Source: Actibacterium atlanticum
GTDB lineage: Bacteria > Pseudomonadota > Alphaproteobacteria > Rhodobacterales > Rhodobacteraceae
NCBI RefSeq assembly: GCF_000671395.1
Contig: NZ_AQQY01000005.1
Location: 211,794-275,793, forward strand
Length of the DNA: 64,000 nt
Direction of reading: 5' to 3'
Every line of letters begins with the position of its first letter. The stretch's first letter is position 1. The notes below the pieces were generated by a model. It saw only the letters and a list, made by a program, of their open reading frames with translations. It searched no databases and was not told where the DNA came from. The translations under genes and the position numbers were made by a program. This document shows, in pieces, positions 25,179 to 34,515 of this stretch.

Positions 25179-27041
25179 TTAGGGGCTGAATTCCGTCTTG
25201 GACAAGCCATAGCGCTTCAATCTGGAGTAAAAGGTGGGCGCGGGGACGCCCAGAAGTTGCGCCGCCCCGCCTGGTCCGGCAACTTTGCCATCGGCTTCCT
25301 TCAAGCAGTTCAGTAAGTTGGCGCGTATTTCGGCCTGCATTTCGTGTTCGGTTTTCGCGTGGCTGATGCCGGTTTGCTCTGGTGTCTTGCCATCGCCAAG
25401 CTCGACGATCAGTTTGCCACCATTTGAAACAATGATGCCGCGCTCGATCACATTGCCCAGTTCGCGTACGTTTCCGGGCCAGTCATAGGATGACAAGCGT
25501 TGGATCACCCCTTCGGTCACGATCGGCAGCGGCCGATTGAGCCGTTTGCAGGCCATGGCCAGAAGGTGCAGCGTAAGCTCGGGGATATCCTCTTTGCGGG
25601 AACGCAGGGGATGGCAGGTAATCGGGAATACGTTCAGGGTAAGGTACAGGTCCTCTCTTAATCGGGCTGCCGCAACAGCGCGCTCCAGATCTTTAGAGGT
25701 GGCGGCGATCACGCGCAGGTCAATGTCTCGGGCGCGGGTGTCGCCAAGGCGCGTGACCGTGCGGCTGCGCAAAGCATCAAGCAGGCGGCCCTGTACCTCC
25801 AGCGGCAATTCTTCGATATCGTCCAGAAACAGGGTGCCCCCATGGGCAAGCTCCAGCTTTCCGGGCTTGTCGCGCAACGCGTTCTGATAGCCGCCCCGTA
25901 CCTGGCCAAACAATTCGGCTTCCAGCGCGTCGGGCGCGACCGAGCCGCAGTTGAAGTGGATCAAAGGGCGCTGGCTGCGGGCGCTAGCCTTGTGGATGGC
26001 CGTTGCGATCAGGGCTTTGCCGGTGCCCGCTTCGCCCGATATCAGCACCGTTGCGTCTGTCGGGCCGACAAGATCAATCTTGGTCAATAACTGCCGTGTG
26101 GGCAGGCTGTTGCCAATGATGTCATGGTGGGCGCGTTCGCTGGTAATGGCCTCTTGCAGATAGGCGTTCTCCTGCTCCAAACGATCCCGCAATTCGGCCA
26201 CTTCATCCATGGCCTCGCGCAGCTTGCGCTCTCCTTCTTTGCGTTCTGTGATGTCGCGAAAAATGACCACCGCGCCAGCCAGCACCTGCTGATCGTAAAT
26301 CGGGGTCGAAACATATTCTACCTGAATGGGTTTCCCATCCTTGCGCCAGAACACCTCGTCTTCGATCCGATGCACCTGTTCAAACCTGAACGACCGATAG
26401 ATCGGGCAATCATGAGAGTGATACTTTTCACCGTTCAGACGCTGGTGGTGAATTTTCGAATGAATGTCATGCCCCAAGAGATCCTCGGAGGTCCATCCCA
26501 GCATCTCTTGGGCAGCGCGATTGACGAAGGTGGTTTTGCCTTCGGCGTTTACGCCATAGATGCCTTCGCCCGCGGCGTTTAGGATCAACTGGTTCTGGCG
26601 CTCCAGTTCGGCAAAAAAGGCTTCGGTGCGCTTCCAATCTGCCAGTCCGGCGCGAAAGATTTCTGCTGCTGCGGTGATCTCGGCCCTTTTTTCCAGATCG
26701 CGCAAGTCACTTATCAGCAAAAGCAGGCAGTTCTGGTGACCCGCGATTTGCCGGGCCCGAATTTCGCATTTCAATGGCGTACCGTCGCGCTTGGTCAGGC
26801 GGATGTCACGTGTCCAGCCTTCGCCGCGGTGATCTACCTCGCTGGCGAAAACAACGAAATTGGGCAAATCATTGCGGACAAACTGAGAGAAGTGGATCGG
26901 CGTTGAGCTGGCCTGTGCGCCCAGCAGTTCAGCGGCGGGTGGATTCCAGGCCAAAATCTGATCAACAGATGTGTCCAAAACCACTGCCGCTTCGGGCAGG
27001 GCATGCAGCAGGGAATCGGGAAGCAGAGTTTCGGGTGTCAT
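25179..27041 (-). CDS. PAS / AAA+ / Fis-type regulator without GAFTGA motif
   Basis: 620 residues. Order: N-terminal PAS (about 10-115; PEAAVVLDTSVDQILAWNP), second PAS with PAC (about 155-270; NAAGEGIYGVNAEGKTTFVNRAAQEMLGW, then AVVIFRDITERKEGE), a coiled segment, an AAA+ domain (about 310-540) and a Fis-type HTH at the end (GGAAQLLGVPAPTFYSRLKRYGL). The AAA+ part has Walker A GEAGTGKA, but the GAFTGA loop reads GGYQNA and Walker B ends LDD instead of LDE. Such regulators usually cannot work with sigma-54. It is divergent from the cyanate operon and probably controls it, perhaps as a sigma-70 regulator. Confidence 0.88.
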   Translation of the reverse strand: MTPETLLPDSLLHALPEAAVVLDTSVDQILAWNPPAAELLGAQASSTPIHFSQFVRNDLPNFVVFASEVDHRGEGWTRDIRLTKRDGTPLKCEIRARQIAGHQNCLLLLISDLRDLEKRAEITAAAEIFRAGLADWKRTEAFFAELERQNQLILNAAGEGIYGVNAEGKTTFVNRAAQEMLGWTSEDLLGHDIHSKIHHQRLNGEKYHSHDCPIYRSFRFEQVHRIEDEVFWRKDGKPIQVEYVSTPIYDQQVLAGAVVIFRDITERKEGERKLREAMDEVAELRDRLEQENAYLQEAITSERAHHDIIGNSLPTRQLLTKIDLVGPTDATVLISGEAGTGKALIATAIHKASARSQRPLIHFNCGSVAPDALEAELFGQVRGGYQNALRDKPGKLELAHGGTLFLDDIEELPLEVQGRLLDALRSRTVTRLGDTRARDIDLRVIAATSKDLERAVAAARLREDLYLTLNVFPITCHPLRSRKEDIPELTLHLLAMACKRLNRPLPIVTEGVIQRLSSYDWPGNVRELGNVIERGIIVSNGGKLIVELGDGKTPEQTGISHAKTEHEMQAEIRANLLNCLKEADGKVAGPGGAAQLLGVPAPTFYSRLKRYGLSKTEFSP

Positions 27042-27084
27042 GGTGCAAACGTTAACGAGCTATTGCCTTATGGTGTTGTGAAAT

Positions 27085-27110
27085 TTCATAAATTATGAAT
27101 AATCATAATT
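27085..27110. promoter_or_regulatory. Overlapping palindromes between the regulator and the cyanate operon
   Basis: TTCATAAATTATGAA (27085-27099) is a perfect 15-bp palindrome, and AATTATGAATAATCATAATT (27091-27110) is a second one sharing its right arm; three CATAA/TTATG half-sites result. They lie 44 bases from the regulator start and are good candidates for its operator. A TATAAT box at 27152-27157 could serve the cyanate operon. I found no TGGC-N9-GC element typical of sigma-54. Confidence 0.6.
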
Positions 27111-27242
27111 ATTGCACGTGAGGTTTCAATTCAACATATTGATAATAAAGATATAATTGGGCTGATCAAAAAGTAAGCAGTGGGTTTTTTTAATCCCCGT
27201 GGCGGTGTCAACATGAGGCAAGCCACAACATAGGGGACGAAA

Positions 27243-28631
27243 ATGACGATCAAGAGTCTTGGAAATCCATTCTCGGCAAAGACCGATCTGCGCCATGGTG
27301 CAGACTGCGGTTGCGACACCTGCCTGTCGGGCCACGGCCACGACAAAGACCATATCGAAGCCACACAGATGTCTTCCGAAGACATGCTGGACCGTGCGAT
27401 TGAAAGCGCGGTAGTGCGGTCTGTCTTTGGTCAAAACGACATCAGCCGCCGTTCGTTCATGGGGATGATGGGCGGGGGCACCATGGCCGCCGCTCTGGCC
27501 TCGGTCTTTCCGATGGACAAGGCCAAGGCCGCCATTCTGGACGATCTGGGCGCGCCTGAAAAAACCGATCTGAACATCGGTTTCGTGCCGATCACCTGTG
27601 CGACGCCGATCATCATGGCACAGCCGATGGGCTTTTATGAACGCTATGGCCTGAACGCTCAGGTGATCAAAACCGCAGGCTGGGCCGTTGCGCGCGACAA
27701 GTCGCTGTCGGGCGAATACGACGCCAGCCACATGCTGACCCCAATGCCGTTGGCGATGTCGCTGGGCGCGGGTTCGGTCGCCACGCCCTACATCATGCCC
27801 GCCGTTGAAAACATCAACGGCCAGGCGATTGTTCTGTCCAACGAACACCTCGACAAGCGTGACCCGAAACAGTGGAAAGGCTTCACCTTTGGTGTGCCGT
27901 TCGAATACTCGATGCACAACTTCCTGCTGCGTTACTACGTGGCTGAATTCGGTCTGGACCCGGATGTTGATATCCAGATCCGCGTTGTGCCGCCCCCCGA
28001 GATGGTCGCCAACCTGCGCGCCGGTAACCTTGATGGCTATCTGTCGCCCGACCCGTTCAACCAGCGTGCCGTTTGGGAAGGCATCGGCTTCCTGCACACG
28101 CTGACTAAAGACATCTGGGAAGGCCACCCGTGCTGCGCCTTTGCCGCGCCGCTGTCTTTCGCGCAAGAGCTGCCCAACACCTATGGCGCGTTGCTCAAGT
28201 CGATCATCGACGCCACCCAATTCGCGTCGAAGGCCGAAAACCGCAAGGAAATCTCGGCGGCGATTGCCCCGACCAACTATCTGAACCAGCCGGTTCCGGT
28301 GATCGAGCAGGTGCTGACCGGCACCTATGCCGATGGTCTGGGCGAGGTGAAACAAGTGCCTGACCGGATCGACTTTGATCCATTCCCGTGGCACTCGATG
28401 GGCGTGTGGATCCTGACCCAGATGAAACGCTGGGGCTATATCGAAGGCGATGTCGACTACTCGAAAGTCGCCGAAGAGGTCTATCTGGCCGCCGACTGTA
28501 AGAAGGTGATGAATGATCTGGGCTATGAAGCCCCGGACATTACCTACAAGTCGCACACGATCATGGGCAAAACCTTCGACCCGGCCGAGCCCGAAGCCTA
28601 CGTTTCCAGCTTTGCTATCGGGAAAGGCTGA
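27243..28631 (+). CDS. ABC transporter substrate-binding protein, nitrate/cyanate type (CynA/NrtA-like)
   Basis: 462 residues. A twin-arginine signal, SRRSFMGMMGGGTMAAALASVF, lies unusually far in (about 68-90); it is preceded by a Cys/His-rich stretch, CGCDTCLSGHGHDKDH (about 22-38). The mature domain is NMT1/NrtA-like: LNIGFVPITCATPIIMAQPMGFYERYGLNAQVIKTAGW, then YLSPDPFNQRAVWEGIGFLHTLTKDIWEGHPCC. Because cyanase is encoded in the same operon, cyanate is the likely ligand. The protein should be folded and exported by the Tat system. The N-terminal extension may belong to a long signal with metal or redox function before export. Confidence 0.88.
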   Translation: MTIKSLGNPFSAKTDLRHGADCGCDTCLSGHGHDKDHIEATQMSSEDMLDRAIESAVVRSVFGQNDISRRSFMGMMGGGTMAAALASVFPMDKAKAAILDDLGAPEKTDLNIGFVPITCATPIIMAQPMGFYERYGLNAQVIKTAGWAVARDKSLSGEYDASHMLTPMPLAMSLGAGSVATPYIMPAVENINGQAIVLSNEHLDKRDPKQWKGFTFGVPFEYSMHNFLLRYYVAEFGLDPDVDIQIRVVPPPEMVANLRAGNLDGYLSPDPFNQRAVWEGIGFLHTLTKDIWEGHPCCAFAAPLSFAQELPNTYGALLKSIIDATQFASKAENRKEISAAIAPTNYLNQPVPVIEQVLTGTYADGLGEVKQVPDRIDFDPFPWHSMGVWILTQMKRWGYIEGDVDYSKVAEEVYLAADCKKVMNDLGYEAPDITYKSHTIMGKTFDPAEPEAYVSSFAIGKG

Positions 28632-28634
28632 TCC

Positions 28635-29471
28635 ATGACGAAGACTCTGTCTGTGAATCACAAGGCAGCGCTTTTGTCGATCATTATGCTGGTGGTGGGC
28701 CTCCTGATATGGGAGGCCGCCATCCCGGCACAAAAGGCCGCCGAAGAGCTGACAGAATACGAACGACTGACAGGGGGAGGCGCACCCAAAGCCGGTGTGC
28801 CGCCGCCCAGTCAGGTGCTTGCCAAAGCGTGGGAGCAGTTAAGCAACCCGTTTTATGATGCAGGCCCGAACGACAAAGGGATCGGGATCCAGATCGGATA
28901 CTCGATCTATCGCGTTTTGACCGGCTATTTCCTTGCCGCCATGGTGGCGATCCCGCTGGGGTTCCTGATTGGCATGAGCCAGGTCGCCTATAAGGCCTTC
29001 AATCCGTTCATTCAGGTGTTGCGCCCCATTTCGCCGCTGGCGTGGATGCCGCTGGCCCTGTTCATCATCCAGGATTCCGAGGCCAGCGCGATCTTCGTGA
29101 TCTTCATCTGCTCCATCTGGCCGATGCTGATCAACACCGCCTTTGGCGTCGCGGGCGTGCGCCAAGACTGGGTCAACGTGGCCCGCACCCACGAGCTGAG
29201 CCCGATCAAAACCGCATTCACCGTGATCCTGCCCGCCGCCGCACCCACCATCATCACCGGGATGCGCATTTCCATCGGCATCGCATGGCTGGTGATTGTC
29301 GCGGCCGAGATGCTCGTTGGGGGCACTGGCATTGGCTACTACGTCTGGAACGAGTGGAACAATCTGGACCTGACCTCGGTGATCTTCTCGATCTTGATGA
29401 TCGGTGTCGTGGGCATGTTGCTGGACGCGGCTTTCGGCATCCTGCAACGCGCCGTGGCCTACGCGGAATAA
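28635..29471 (+). CDS. ABC transporter permease, cyanate/nitrate type (CynB-like)
   Basis: 278 residues with six hydrophobic segments. The permease loop that contacts the ATPase is seen in [35 protein letters not shown] (EAA-type motif), and [29 protein letters not shown] is typical of the NrtB/SsuC/TauC group. It forms the membrane channel for the ligand delivered by the upstream binding protein. Spacing to that gene is three bases, so it is part of the same operon. Confidence 0.88.
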   Translation: MTKTLSVNHKAALLSIIMLVVGLLIWEAAIPAQKAAEELTEYERLTGGGAPKAGVPPPSQVLAKAWEQLSNPFYDAGPNDKGIGIQIGYSIYRVLTGYFLAAMVAIPLGFLIGMSQVAYKAFNPFIQVLRPISPLAWMPLALFIIQDSEASAIFVIFICSIWPMLINTAFGVAGVRQDWVNVARTHELSPIKTAFTVILPAAAPTIITGMRISIGIAWLVIVAAEMLVGGTGIGYYVWNEWNNLDLTSVIFSILMIGVVGMLLDAAFGILQRAVAYAE

Positions 29472-29481
29472 GGAGCGACCA

Positions 29482-30390
29482 ATGTCGAAACCATTTCTCT
29501 CCATCGAGCGTCTGACGCAGAAATTCCCGGACGGTCAAGGCGGCGAACTGACCGTGTTCGAAGATGCCACCTTCGGCATTGAAAAGGGCGAGTTTGTCTG
29601 CATCCTTGGCCACTCGGGCTGCGGCAAATCCACCATCATGAACATCCTTGCCGGGTTGGCCGAGCCGACCTCGGGTGTCGTGAAAATGGACGGGTTTGAG
29701 GTCTCGGGCCCCTCACTGGATCGCGGTGTGGTGTTTCAAAACTACTCGCTGCTGCCCTGGCTCTCGACGCTGAAAAACGTAACTTTCGGGGTGCGGGCGC
29801 GTTTCCCGGACTGGTCAAAAGCCAAGGTCGAAGAGCACGCCCGAGAATATCTTGCGATGGTTGGGCTGGAGGGCGATGTGGTGCATCGCAAACCCAGCCA
29901 GCTTTCGGGCGGCATGCGCCAGCGGGTTTCCATCGCGCGGGCCTTTGCCAACCACCCCAAGCTCTTGTTATTGGACGAACCCTTTGGCGCGCTTGACGCT
30001 CTGACACGGGGCACCATTCAGGACGAACTGCTGAAAATCTGGGGCGGGACCGAACAGACAGTGTTCATGATCACCCATGACATCGACGAGGCGATCCTGC
30101 TGGCCGACCGTATCCTGTTGATGACCAACGGGCCTTTGGCACGCGTGGCGGAATCGGTGGAGATCACCATTCCGCGCCCGCGTAACCGGACCGAAATCGT
30201 CGATCACCCGAACTATTACGCCATCCGCAACCATTTGGTGCAGTTCCTTGGGCAGCGCTCCAAGGAACTGGCCGGGCAACCCTCGGGCGGGGCGGATCAA
30301 CGCCCCACCGCCGTTTCAATCGACAAAACTGAACCGCCTGAAAAGGCTCCTGAAGACCCTGCCGCGCCCTTGCGCGCGGTGAACGAGTAA
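29482..30390 (+). CDS. ABC transporter ATP-binding protein, cyanate/nitrate type (CynD-like)
   Basis: 302 residues from ATG 29482, preceded by AAGGAG. Walker [12 protein letters not shown]-loop [12 protein letters not shown], signature QLSGGMRQR, Walker [13 protein letters not shown] and switch His in MITHDIDEA are all intact. After the ATPase there is an extended C-terminal tail of about 50 residues rich in Pro, Glu and Ala ([16 protein letters not shown]) with no known domain. It powers the importer encoded by the two genes before it. Confidence 0.92.
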   Translation: MSKPFLSIERLTQKFPDGQGGELTVFEDATFGIEKGEFVCILGHSGCGKSTIMNILAGLAEPTSGVVKMDGFEVSGPSLDRGVVFQNYSLLPWLSTLKNVTFGVRARFPDWSKAKVEEHAREYLAMVGLEGDVVHRKPSQLSGGMRQRVSIARAFANHPKLLLLDEPFGALDALTRGTIQDELLKIWGGTEQTVFMITHDIDEAILLADRILLMTNGPLARVAESVEITIPRPRNRTEIVDHPNYYAIRNHLVQFLGQRSKELAGQPSGGADQRPTAVSIDKTEPPEKAPEDPAAPLRAVNE

Positions 30391-30395
30391 TAGAC

Positions 30396-30872
30396 ATGAC
30401 GACAGAAGCAAACCGTCCGCCGGTGCCTCCATTCACCTACGACGAAGCCGTGCAGAAAGTGCGCATGGCCGAAGATGCATGGAACAGCCGCGACCCGGAA
30501 AAAGTTGCGCTGGCCTATACGCCAAACACCCGATGGCGCAACCGGTCTGAATTCCCTAAAGGCCGGTCCGAAGTGCAGGAATTTCTGTCCCGCAAATGGG
30601 CCACCGAAACCGGTTATCGCCTAATCAAAGAAATATGGGCGCATTCTGAAAACCGGATCGCGGTGCGGTTTTGCTATGAATACCATGACGAAAACGGCCA
30701 GTGGTATCGCGCCTATGGCAACGAAAACTGGGAGTTCGCCGAGACCGGCCACATGGATGTGCGCCATGCGTCCATCAATGATGTGCCCATCGCCGAAGCA
30801 GATCGCTTGTTTCTGTGGCCGCAAGGGCGGCGCCCCGATGACCACCCCGGCCTGACCGAGCTTGGTCTGTGA
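30396..30872 (+). CDS. DUF1348 family protein (NTF2-like fold)
   Basis: 158 residues. The family is recognised by [61 protein letters not shown] and [28 protein letters not shown]. These small NTF2-like proteins have no proven reaction. Its position between the transporter and cyanase genes suggests an accessory task in cyanate metabolism, which is inference from context. Confidence 0.88.
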   Translation: MTTEANRPPVPPFTYDEAVQKVRMAEDAWNSRDPEKVALAYTPNTRWRNRSEFPKGRSEVQEFLSRKWATETGYRLIKEIWAHSENRIAVRFCYEYHDENGQWYRAYGNENWEFAETGHMDVRHASINDVPIAEADRLFLWPQGRRPDDHPGLTELGL

Positions 30873-30897
30873 CCCTGAATTCATAAAGGAGTAGATG

Positions 30898-31368
30898 ATG
30901 AAAGACAGCTTTGAGGTACCCGTGATGATGACGAAAGAGGACGTCACCATGATGATCCTGTCAGCTAAGAAGCAGGCCGGTCTGACGTGGGAGGAGATCG
31001 CTGAAAAGATCGACATGTCACCGGTCTGGACGCACTCAGCCTGCATGGGCATGAACGCCTTTCCCGCCGATAAAGCCGCTGCATTGGTCACAGCCATGGC
31101 CCTGCCGCAGGAAGCCGCCAGCGTGCTGGAAGAGCCGCCCACCAAGGTCTGGGAACAATCTGTCCCCACCGACCCCTGCATCTATCGTTTCTACGAAATT
31201 GTTGGCGTCTATGGCCCGACTCTGAAGGCGTTGATCGAAGAAAAATTCGGCAATGGTATCATGTCGGCGATTGACTTTGACATGACGGTCACGCGCGTCC
31301 CCAACCCCAAGGGGGACCGGGTCAAAGTCGAGATGTCTGGAAAATACCTGTCTTATAACAGCTGGTAA
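30898..31368 (+). CDS. cynS: Cyanate hydratase (cyanase)
   Basis: 156 residues. Cyanase converts cyanate and bicarbonate to carbamate and CO2, and so to ammonia. The N-terminal helical domain (LSAKKQAGLTWEEIAEKIDMSPVWTHSACMGMNAFPADKAAAL) and the catalytic C-terminal domain are complete. The active-site residues are seen as Arg and Glu in IYRFYEIVGVYG and Ser in GIMSAIDFDM. ATG 30898 stands six bases behind AAAGGAG; 30895 is also possible. It is the last gene of the operon and is followed by a hairpin terminator, giving the unit uptake plus hydrolysis of cyanate as nitrogen source or detoxification. Confidence 0.96.
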   Translation: MKDSFEVPVMMTKEDVTMMILSAKKQAGLTWEEIAEKIDMSPVWTHSACMGMNAFPADKAAALVTAMALPQEAASVLEEPPTKVWEQSVPTDPCIYRFYEIVGVYGPTLKALIEEKFGNGIMSAIDFDMTVTRVPNPKGDRVKVEMSGKYLSYNSW

Positions 31369-31376
31369 GCCCATCT

Positions 31377-31402
31377 GCCGGGCCTCGCTTTGGCCCGGCC
31401 TT
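31377..31402 (+). terminator. Terminator-like hairpin after cynS
   Basis: GCCGGGCC and GGCCCGGC pair over 8 bp around TCGCTTT, eight bases after the cyanase stop. A short CTTCCC follows. It separates the cyanate operon from the convergent NosR-like gene. Confidence 0.6.
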
Positions 31403-31449
31403 CCCGCCGCCCCAAAGGTTGAGGTGTTAGCAGGCGCAATGACGGCGCC

Positions 31450-33531
31450 TCATGACAAACGCTCCTTTTTCGACTTGAGGATAAGCGGCACGCACTGGGT
31501 CTTATCGTTGTAGATCGTCACGCAATCTAGGCATTCAAAGCATTCGTCGTATCGGATGCGCCCGGTTTTTGTGATCGCACCGTAGTTGCACTTGACCTTG
31601 CAAAGCTGACACGGGCTTCCACATTCGGAACGCCGCGCGATCCACTCCCGGCGGCGCAACAAACCGCCAATTGCCATCAGCGCCCCCAACGGACAGACGT
31701 ACCGACAGAACCCCTTGAACAGCATCGTCGCCGCGATCAGCCAGAACGCACTATAGGCGACGTAATACCACTCGCGCTTAAAGTAGGTTGAGATCGCCGT
31801 TTTAAAGGGTTCTACCTCGGCTGCCTTGTCCATTGCGCTGGGCACAAGCAGCGTCACCATCACCAGTCCTGCCAAGACCCCGTACTTCAGCCACTTCAGG
31901 CGGGTGTCCCAAATCGGGGACGGCTCAATACGTGGCAGGCGCAGCCAACGACCAAGGTGATGCATGAATTCCTGCATCGCGCCAAAGGGGCAGAGCCAGC
32001 CGCAAAACAGTCCGCGCCCCCAGACAACAAACCCAAAGATCACGACCCCCCAAATCAGGATCGAAAACGGGTCATAGAGCAGAAACCCAAGGTTCTGCCC
32101 GGCCGCCACAGATCGCAGCGCCCCCAAAGGGGTGACAATTGACAATTGTCCCTGCCCATACCACCCAACAAACCCGATCATGCAGGCCAAAAAAACCAGC
32201 CTAACGGGTGTATAGATCGCCAATCCGGCAAGCCATTCCATGCGCCTTAGCAACAGCAAAAACACACCAAACAACACAGCCGCCAACACGACCATATCCA
32301 CCCATCTTTGTTCTATCGCACTGACCCACGGGGGCACGACGCGCGGCGGCTTGGGGGTGACGAAAAACCGGGCCGGCGCGGCATAGGTTGTGGTCAGGGA
32401 AATGGTCCCGATCTTGGGCTGGACAACCCCTTTTTCCCGCTTTGCCTGCAGCGAAATTTCCCAAGGTTCTATCGGGTTGAACCCCGAACGCCTGTCGGTG
32501 CGTAAAACCATGGCAATCCCGTCCTGAGGCGCGTCATCGGCCAGTTCCAGCAACAGGTCGGAATCCCGTAGCGCGAAAGGAAAACCGCCCTGTTTGGCGG
32601 AAATAAGGGACGGAACCGTGTTGCGGATAAAGTCCTCGGTCACAAGGCCATGGCGCGCCGTTTCGATCAGCAGGATCGGCTCGTCGTTGGGATAGATATC
32701 ATGGAAACTTTCCAGCTCTGCCAAGGTGTCTTGTGACAGGGCCGCGCGTGCCACCGAAGGTGGCCCAATGTCTACGATCCACAAATCAAGATAGGGCGCT
32801 TGCGGGTTGGCCAGAGCCTCTGGGTCCTGCCCGGCGAAAATCGTTCCTGCAAAGGCCTCTTCGACCTCGGCGTTGGTGATGATCGTGCGCGCGGCAATGC
32901 CCTGGCGCACCAAATCGTCCCAACTCAGGCTTTCTTGAACCAAAGGGTCGGGCTGGGCAGGGGGGCCAGCCGAAAGGCCCTGCATCCGTTCTTTGGCGAC
33001 CTTTTTAACCGCCGTCAGGAGCGTTTCATTCGCGATCCGCACGCTGGCCGTCGCGGTGGTTACCCCATCAAGGTAGGTCAGCGCCGAAGCCTGTTGATCT
33101 TTGGCGCTGCCAAAGGGGTTTCCCACGACAAAGGGTTCGGTGATTGCTTGCCCGGCGTATTGGTCCAGAAATGCCTGAAACCGGGCATTTCCAAGCCCCG
33201 CGACAAACATCGGCTCGAAATGGTCGATCAATTGTACGTCGATGAACCGCGCGTCATTGTCGACCATCACCAACATCTCAATCGGTGCACCGGCGAACCC
33301 GGATAATGGCGCGATCGGGCCAGTTTCGAACACATAGCCAGCCTGAGATCCCGTATAGGAGATCAAGCTGTAGACACCATCATCAGACAGCAATTCCCCC
33401 ACGGAATACCCCACCGGCAGATAGGTCGCGATCTGATCCGGAGAAAGCGGCTCTTTGGCCAGCGCGGCTTGCGCGGCAACGACCAGAAGAAGGGATTGCG
33501 CGAGGAGCCAAGCAAGAATTCTAAGTGCCAT
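31450..33531 (-). CDS. NosR/NirI-like flavo-iron-sulfur membrane protein
   Basis: 693 residues. A Sec signal (about 1-25) and a periplasmic FMN-binding domain (about 85-185; YLDGVTTATASVRIANETLL, the threonine for covalent FMN lying in the DGVTTAT motif) are followed by a second periplasmic region, about six membrane helices with two CxxxCP motifs (FCGWLCPFGAMQ and FCRYVCPLGALM), and two C-terminal 4Fe-4S clusters (CGSPCQLCKVKC, then CFECLDCVTIYNDKTQC). NosR passes electrons across the membrane to nitrous oxide reductase, but no nos or nir structural gene is in the window. Here it is in line with a MOSC protein and a membrane-tethered regulator. Confidence 0.88.
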   Translation of the reverse strand: MALRILAWLLAQSLLLVVAAQAALAKEPLSPDQIATYLPVGYSVGELLSDDGVYSLISYTGSQAGYVFETGPIAPLSGFAGAPIEMLVMVDNDARFIDVQLIDHFEPMFVAGLGNARFQAFLDQYAGQAITEPFVVGNPFGSAKDQQASALTYLDGVTTATASVRIANETLLTAVKKVAKERMQGLSAGPPAQPDPLVQESLSWDDLVRQGIAARTIITNAEVEEAFAGTIFAGQDPEALANPQAPYLDLWIVDIGPPSVARAALSQDTLAELESFHDIYPNDEPILLIETARHGLVTEDFIRNTVPSLISAKQGGFPFALRDSDLLLELADDAPQDGIAMVLRTDRRSGFNPIEPWEISLQAKREKGVVQPKIGTISLTTTYAAPARFFVTPKPPRVVPPWVSAIEQRWVDMVVLAAVLFGVFLLLLRRMEWLAGLAIYTPVRLVFLACMIGFVGWYGQGQLSIVTPLGALRSVAAGQNLGFLLYDPFSILIWGVVIFGFVVWGRGLFCGWLCPFGAMQEFMHHLGRWLRLPRIEPSPIWDTRLKWLKYGVLAGLVMVTLLVPSAMDKAAEVEPFKTAISTYFKREWYYVAYSAFWLIAATMLFKGFCRYVCPLGALMAIGGLLRRREWIARRSECGSPCQLCKVKCNYGAITKTGRIRYDECFECLDCVTIYNDKTQCVPLILKSKKERLS

Positions 33532-33534
33532 ATC

Positions 33535-34419
33535 TCAGCCCTGCAGAGCCAGCGTATCGCCCAGCCTGATCGGCCCACCCTGCGCAATCACGGCATAGAC
33601 GCCAGCACAGGGGTAGGCCCCAATCCCAGGGATTTCCAATCGGTTTGCGGCAGTGATCGAACGAAGAACGCCGGTGTCTTCGCTCAGGCCCCCGGTGGGA
33701 CGGGTCACCATGACACAGCGCGGGTCAGGCATGGCAAAATGGATTATGGTCTCTCCCAGCGCGCCTGCCTGTCCGCACCACCCGTTTTCAACCGGGCCCG
33801 CATCCGTTGTTTCGACGATGACATTCATGCGAAACCGAGCAGTGGAAAAGTCCATCGAAGGCGCCCGATCAAGCAACGCGTTCACGGTTGACGTTGTCAT
33901 CACCGAAAGCGGGAACAAATCCTGCAACGATTCAGGGCCCAGCGGGGCCTGTTGGCCAAGCGCGCGAAACAGACTGGCGCCAAGGGGTTGGGGTACGACA
34001 ATGTCGCGATTGCCCGCTGGATTTAGGTCAGGCAGGTCAGGGTGATACTGGTCCACCATGAAGTCATCAGGGGCATCACCAATCAGCCGAACTTCGCGCC
34101 CGAAGAAATCTGACAGGCTCTGGTCGGCGTCTGCTGCTTTGCTGTCGAGCGCCTGACCATTGGCCAAAGTGATTTCCACATTCGGCAGCGGCTGGCCCGG
34201 TATCGGCGGTGTTTCAAACGCCGCGTGACAGGCCATGAGATCGGGAAAGTCCCGCACGTTTTTGGCACTGGCCACCTTGCCCGTTTCGGCGTCCAGCATG
34301 GCCAATGCCCGATCCCCGCAAATGCCTGCGCTGGTCAGGTCAGCGCTCTCAAGCGTTTCTCCGGCCATGGATTTGATGGGATACCTGCAGATTTCTGTAA
34401 TGCGTCCAACCTGGGTCAC
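33535..34419 (-). CDS. MOSC domain protein
   Basis: 294 residues. N-terminal MOSC-N beta-barrel (about 5-110; ITEICRYPIKSMAGETLESADLTSAGICGDRALAMLD) and C-terminal MOSC domain (about 150-290; RFRMNVIVETTD, then DPRCVMVTRPTGG with the conserved Cys). MOSC proteins bind or transfer the molybdenum cofactor or a persulfide sulfur and include amidoxime-reducing enzymes. Three bases separate it from the NosR-like gene, so the two are co-transcribed; a molybdenum-dependent reduction fed with electrons by the NosR-like protein is possible but not shown. Confidence 0.88.
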   Translation of the reverse strand: MTQVGRITEICRYPIKSMAGETLESADLTSAGICGDRALAMLDAETGKVASAKNVRDFPDLMACHAAFETPPIPGQPLPNVEITLANGQALDSKAADADQSLSDFFGREVRLIGDAPDDFMVDQYHPDLPDLNPAGNRDIVVPQPLGASLFRALGQQAPLGPESLQDLFPLSVMTTSTVNALLDRAPSMDFSTARFRMNVIVETTDAGPVENGWCGQAGALGETIIHFAMPDPRCVMVTRPTGGLSEDTGVLRSITAANRLEIPGIGAYPCAGVYAVIAQGGPIRLGDTLALQG

Positions 34420-34515
34420 GCTTTGCCTCCTTCGTCGCTACGACGACGAACAGGGCATCAACAGACCGGGATTGTGTGAGATTCTCGCCAAATCTCTGCA
34501 AAAAATTCGCAAAAA

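Noticed and set aside
27111..27242. Sigma-54 promoter ahead of the cyanate operon
   Set aside because: No TGGC-N9-GC element with right spacing was found, in line with the missing GAFTGA motif of the neighbouring regulator.
27126..28733. 535-codon minus-strand frame opposite the cyanate binding-protein gene
   Set aside because: Antisense shadow: the plus strand encodes a clear NrtA-type protein, and the shadow is His/Arg/Gly-rich without domain features.
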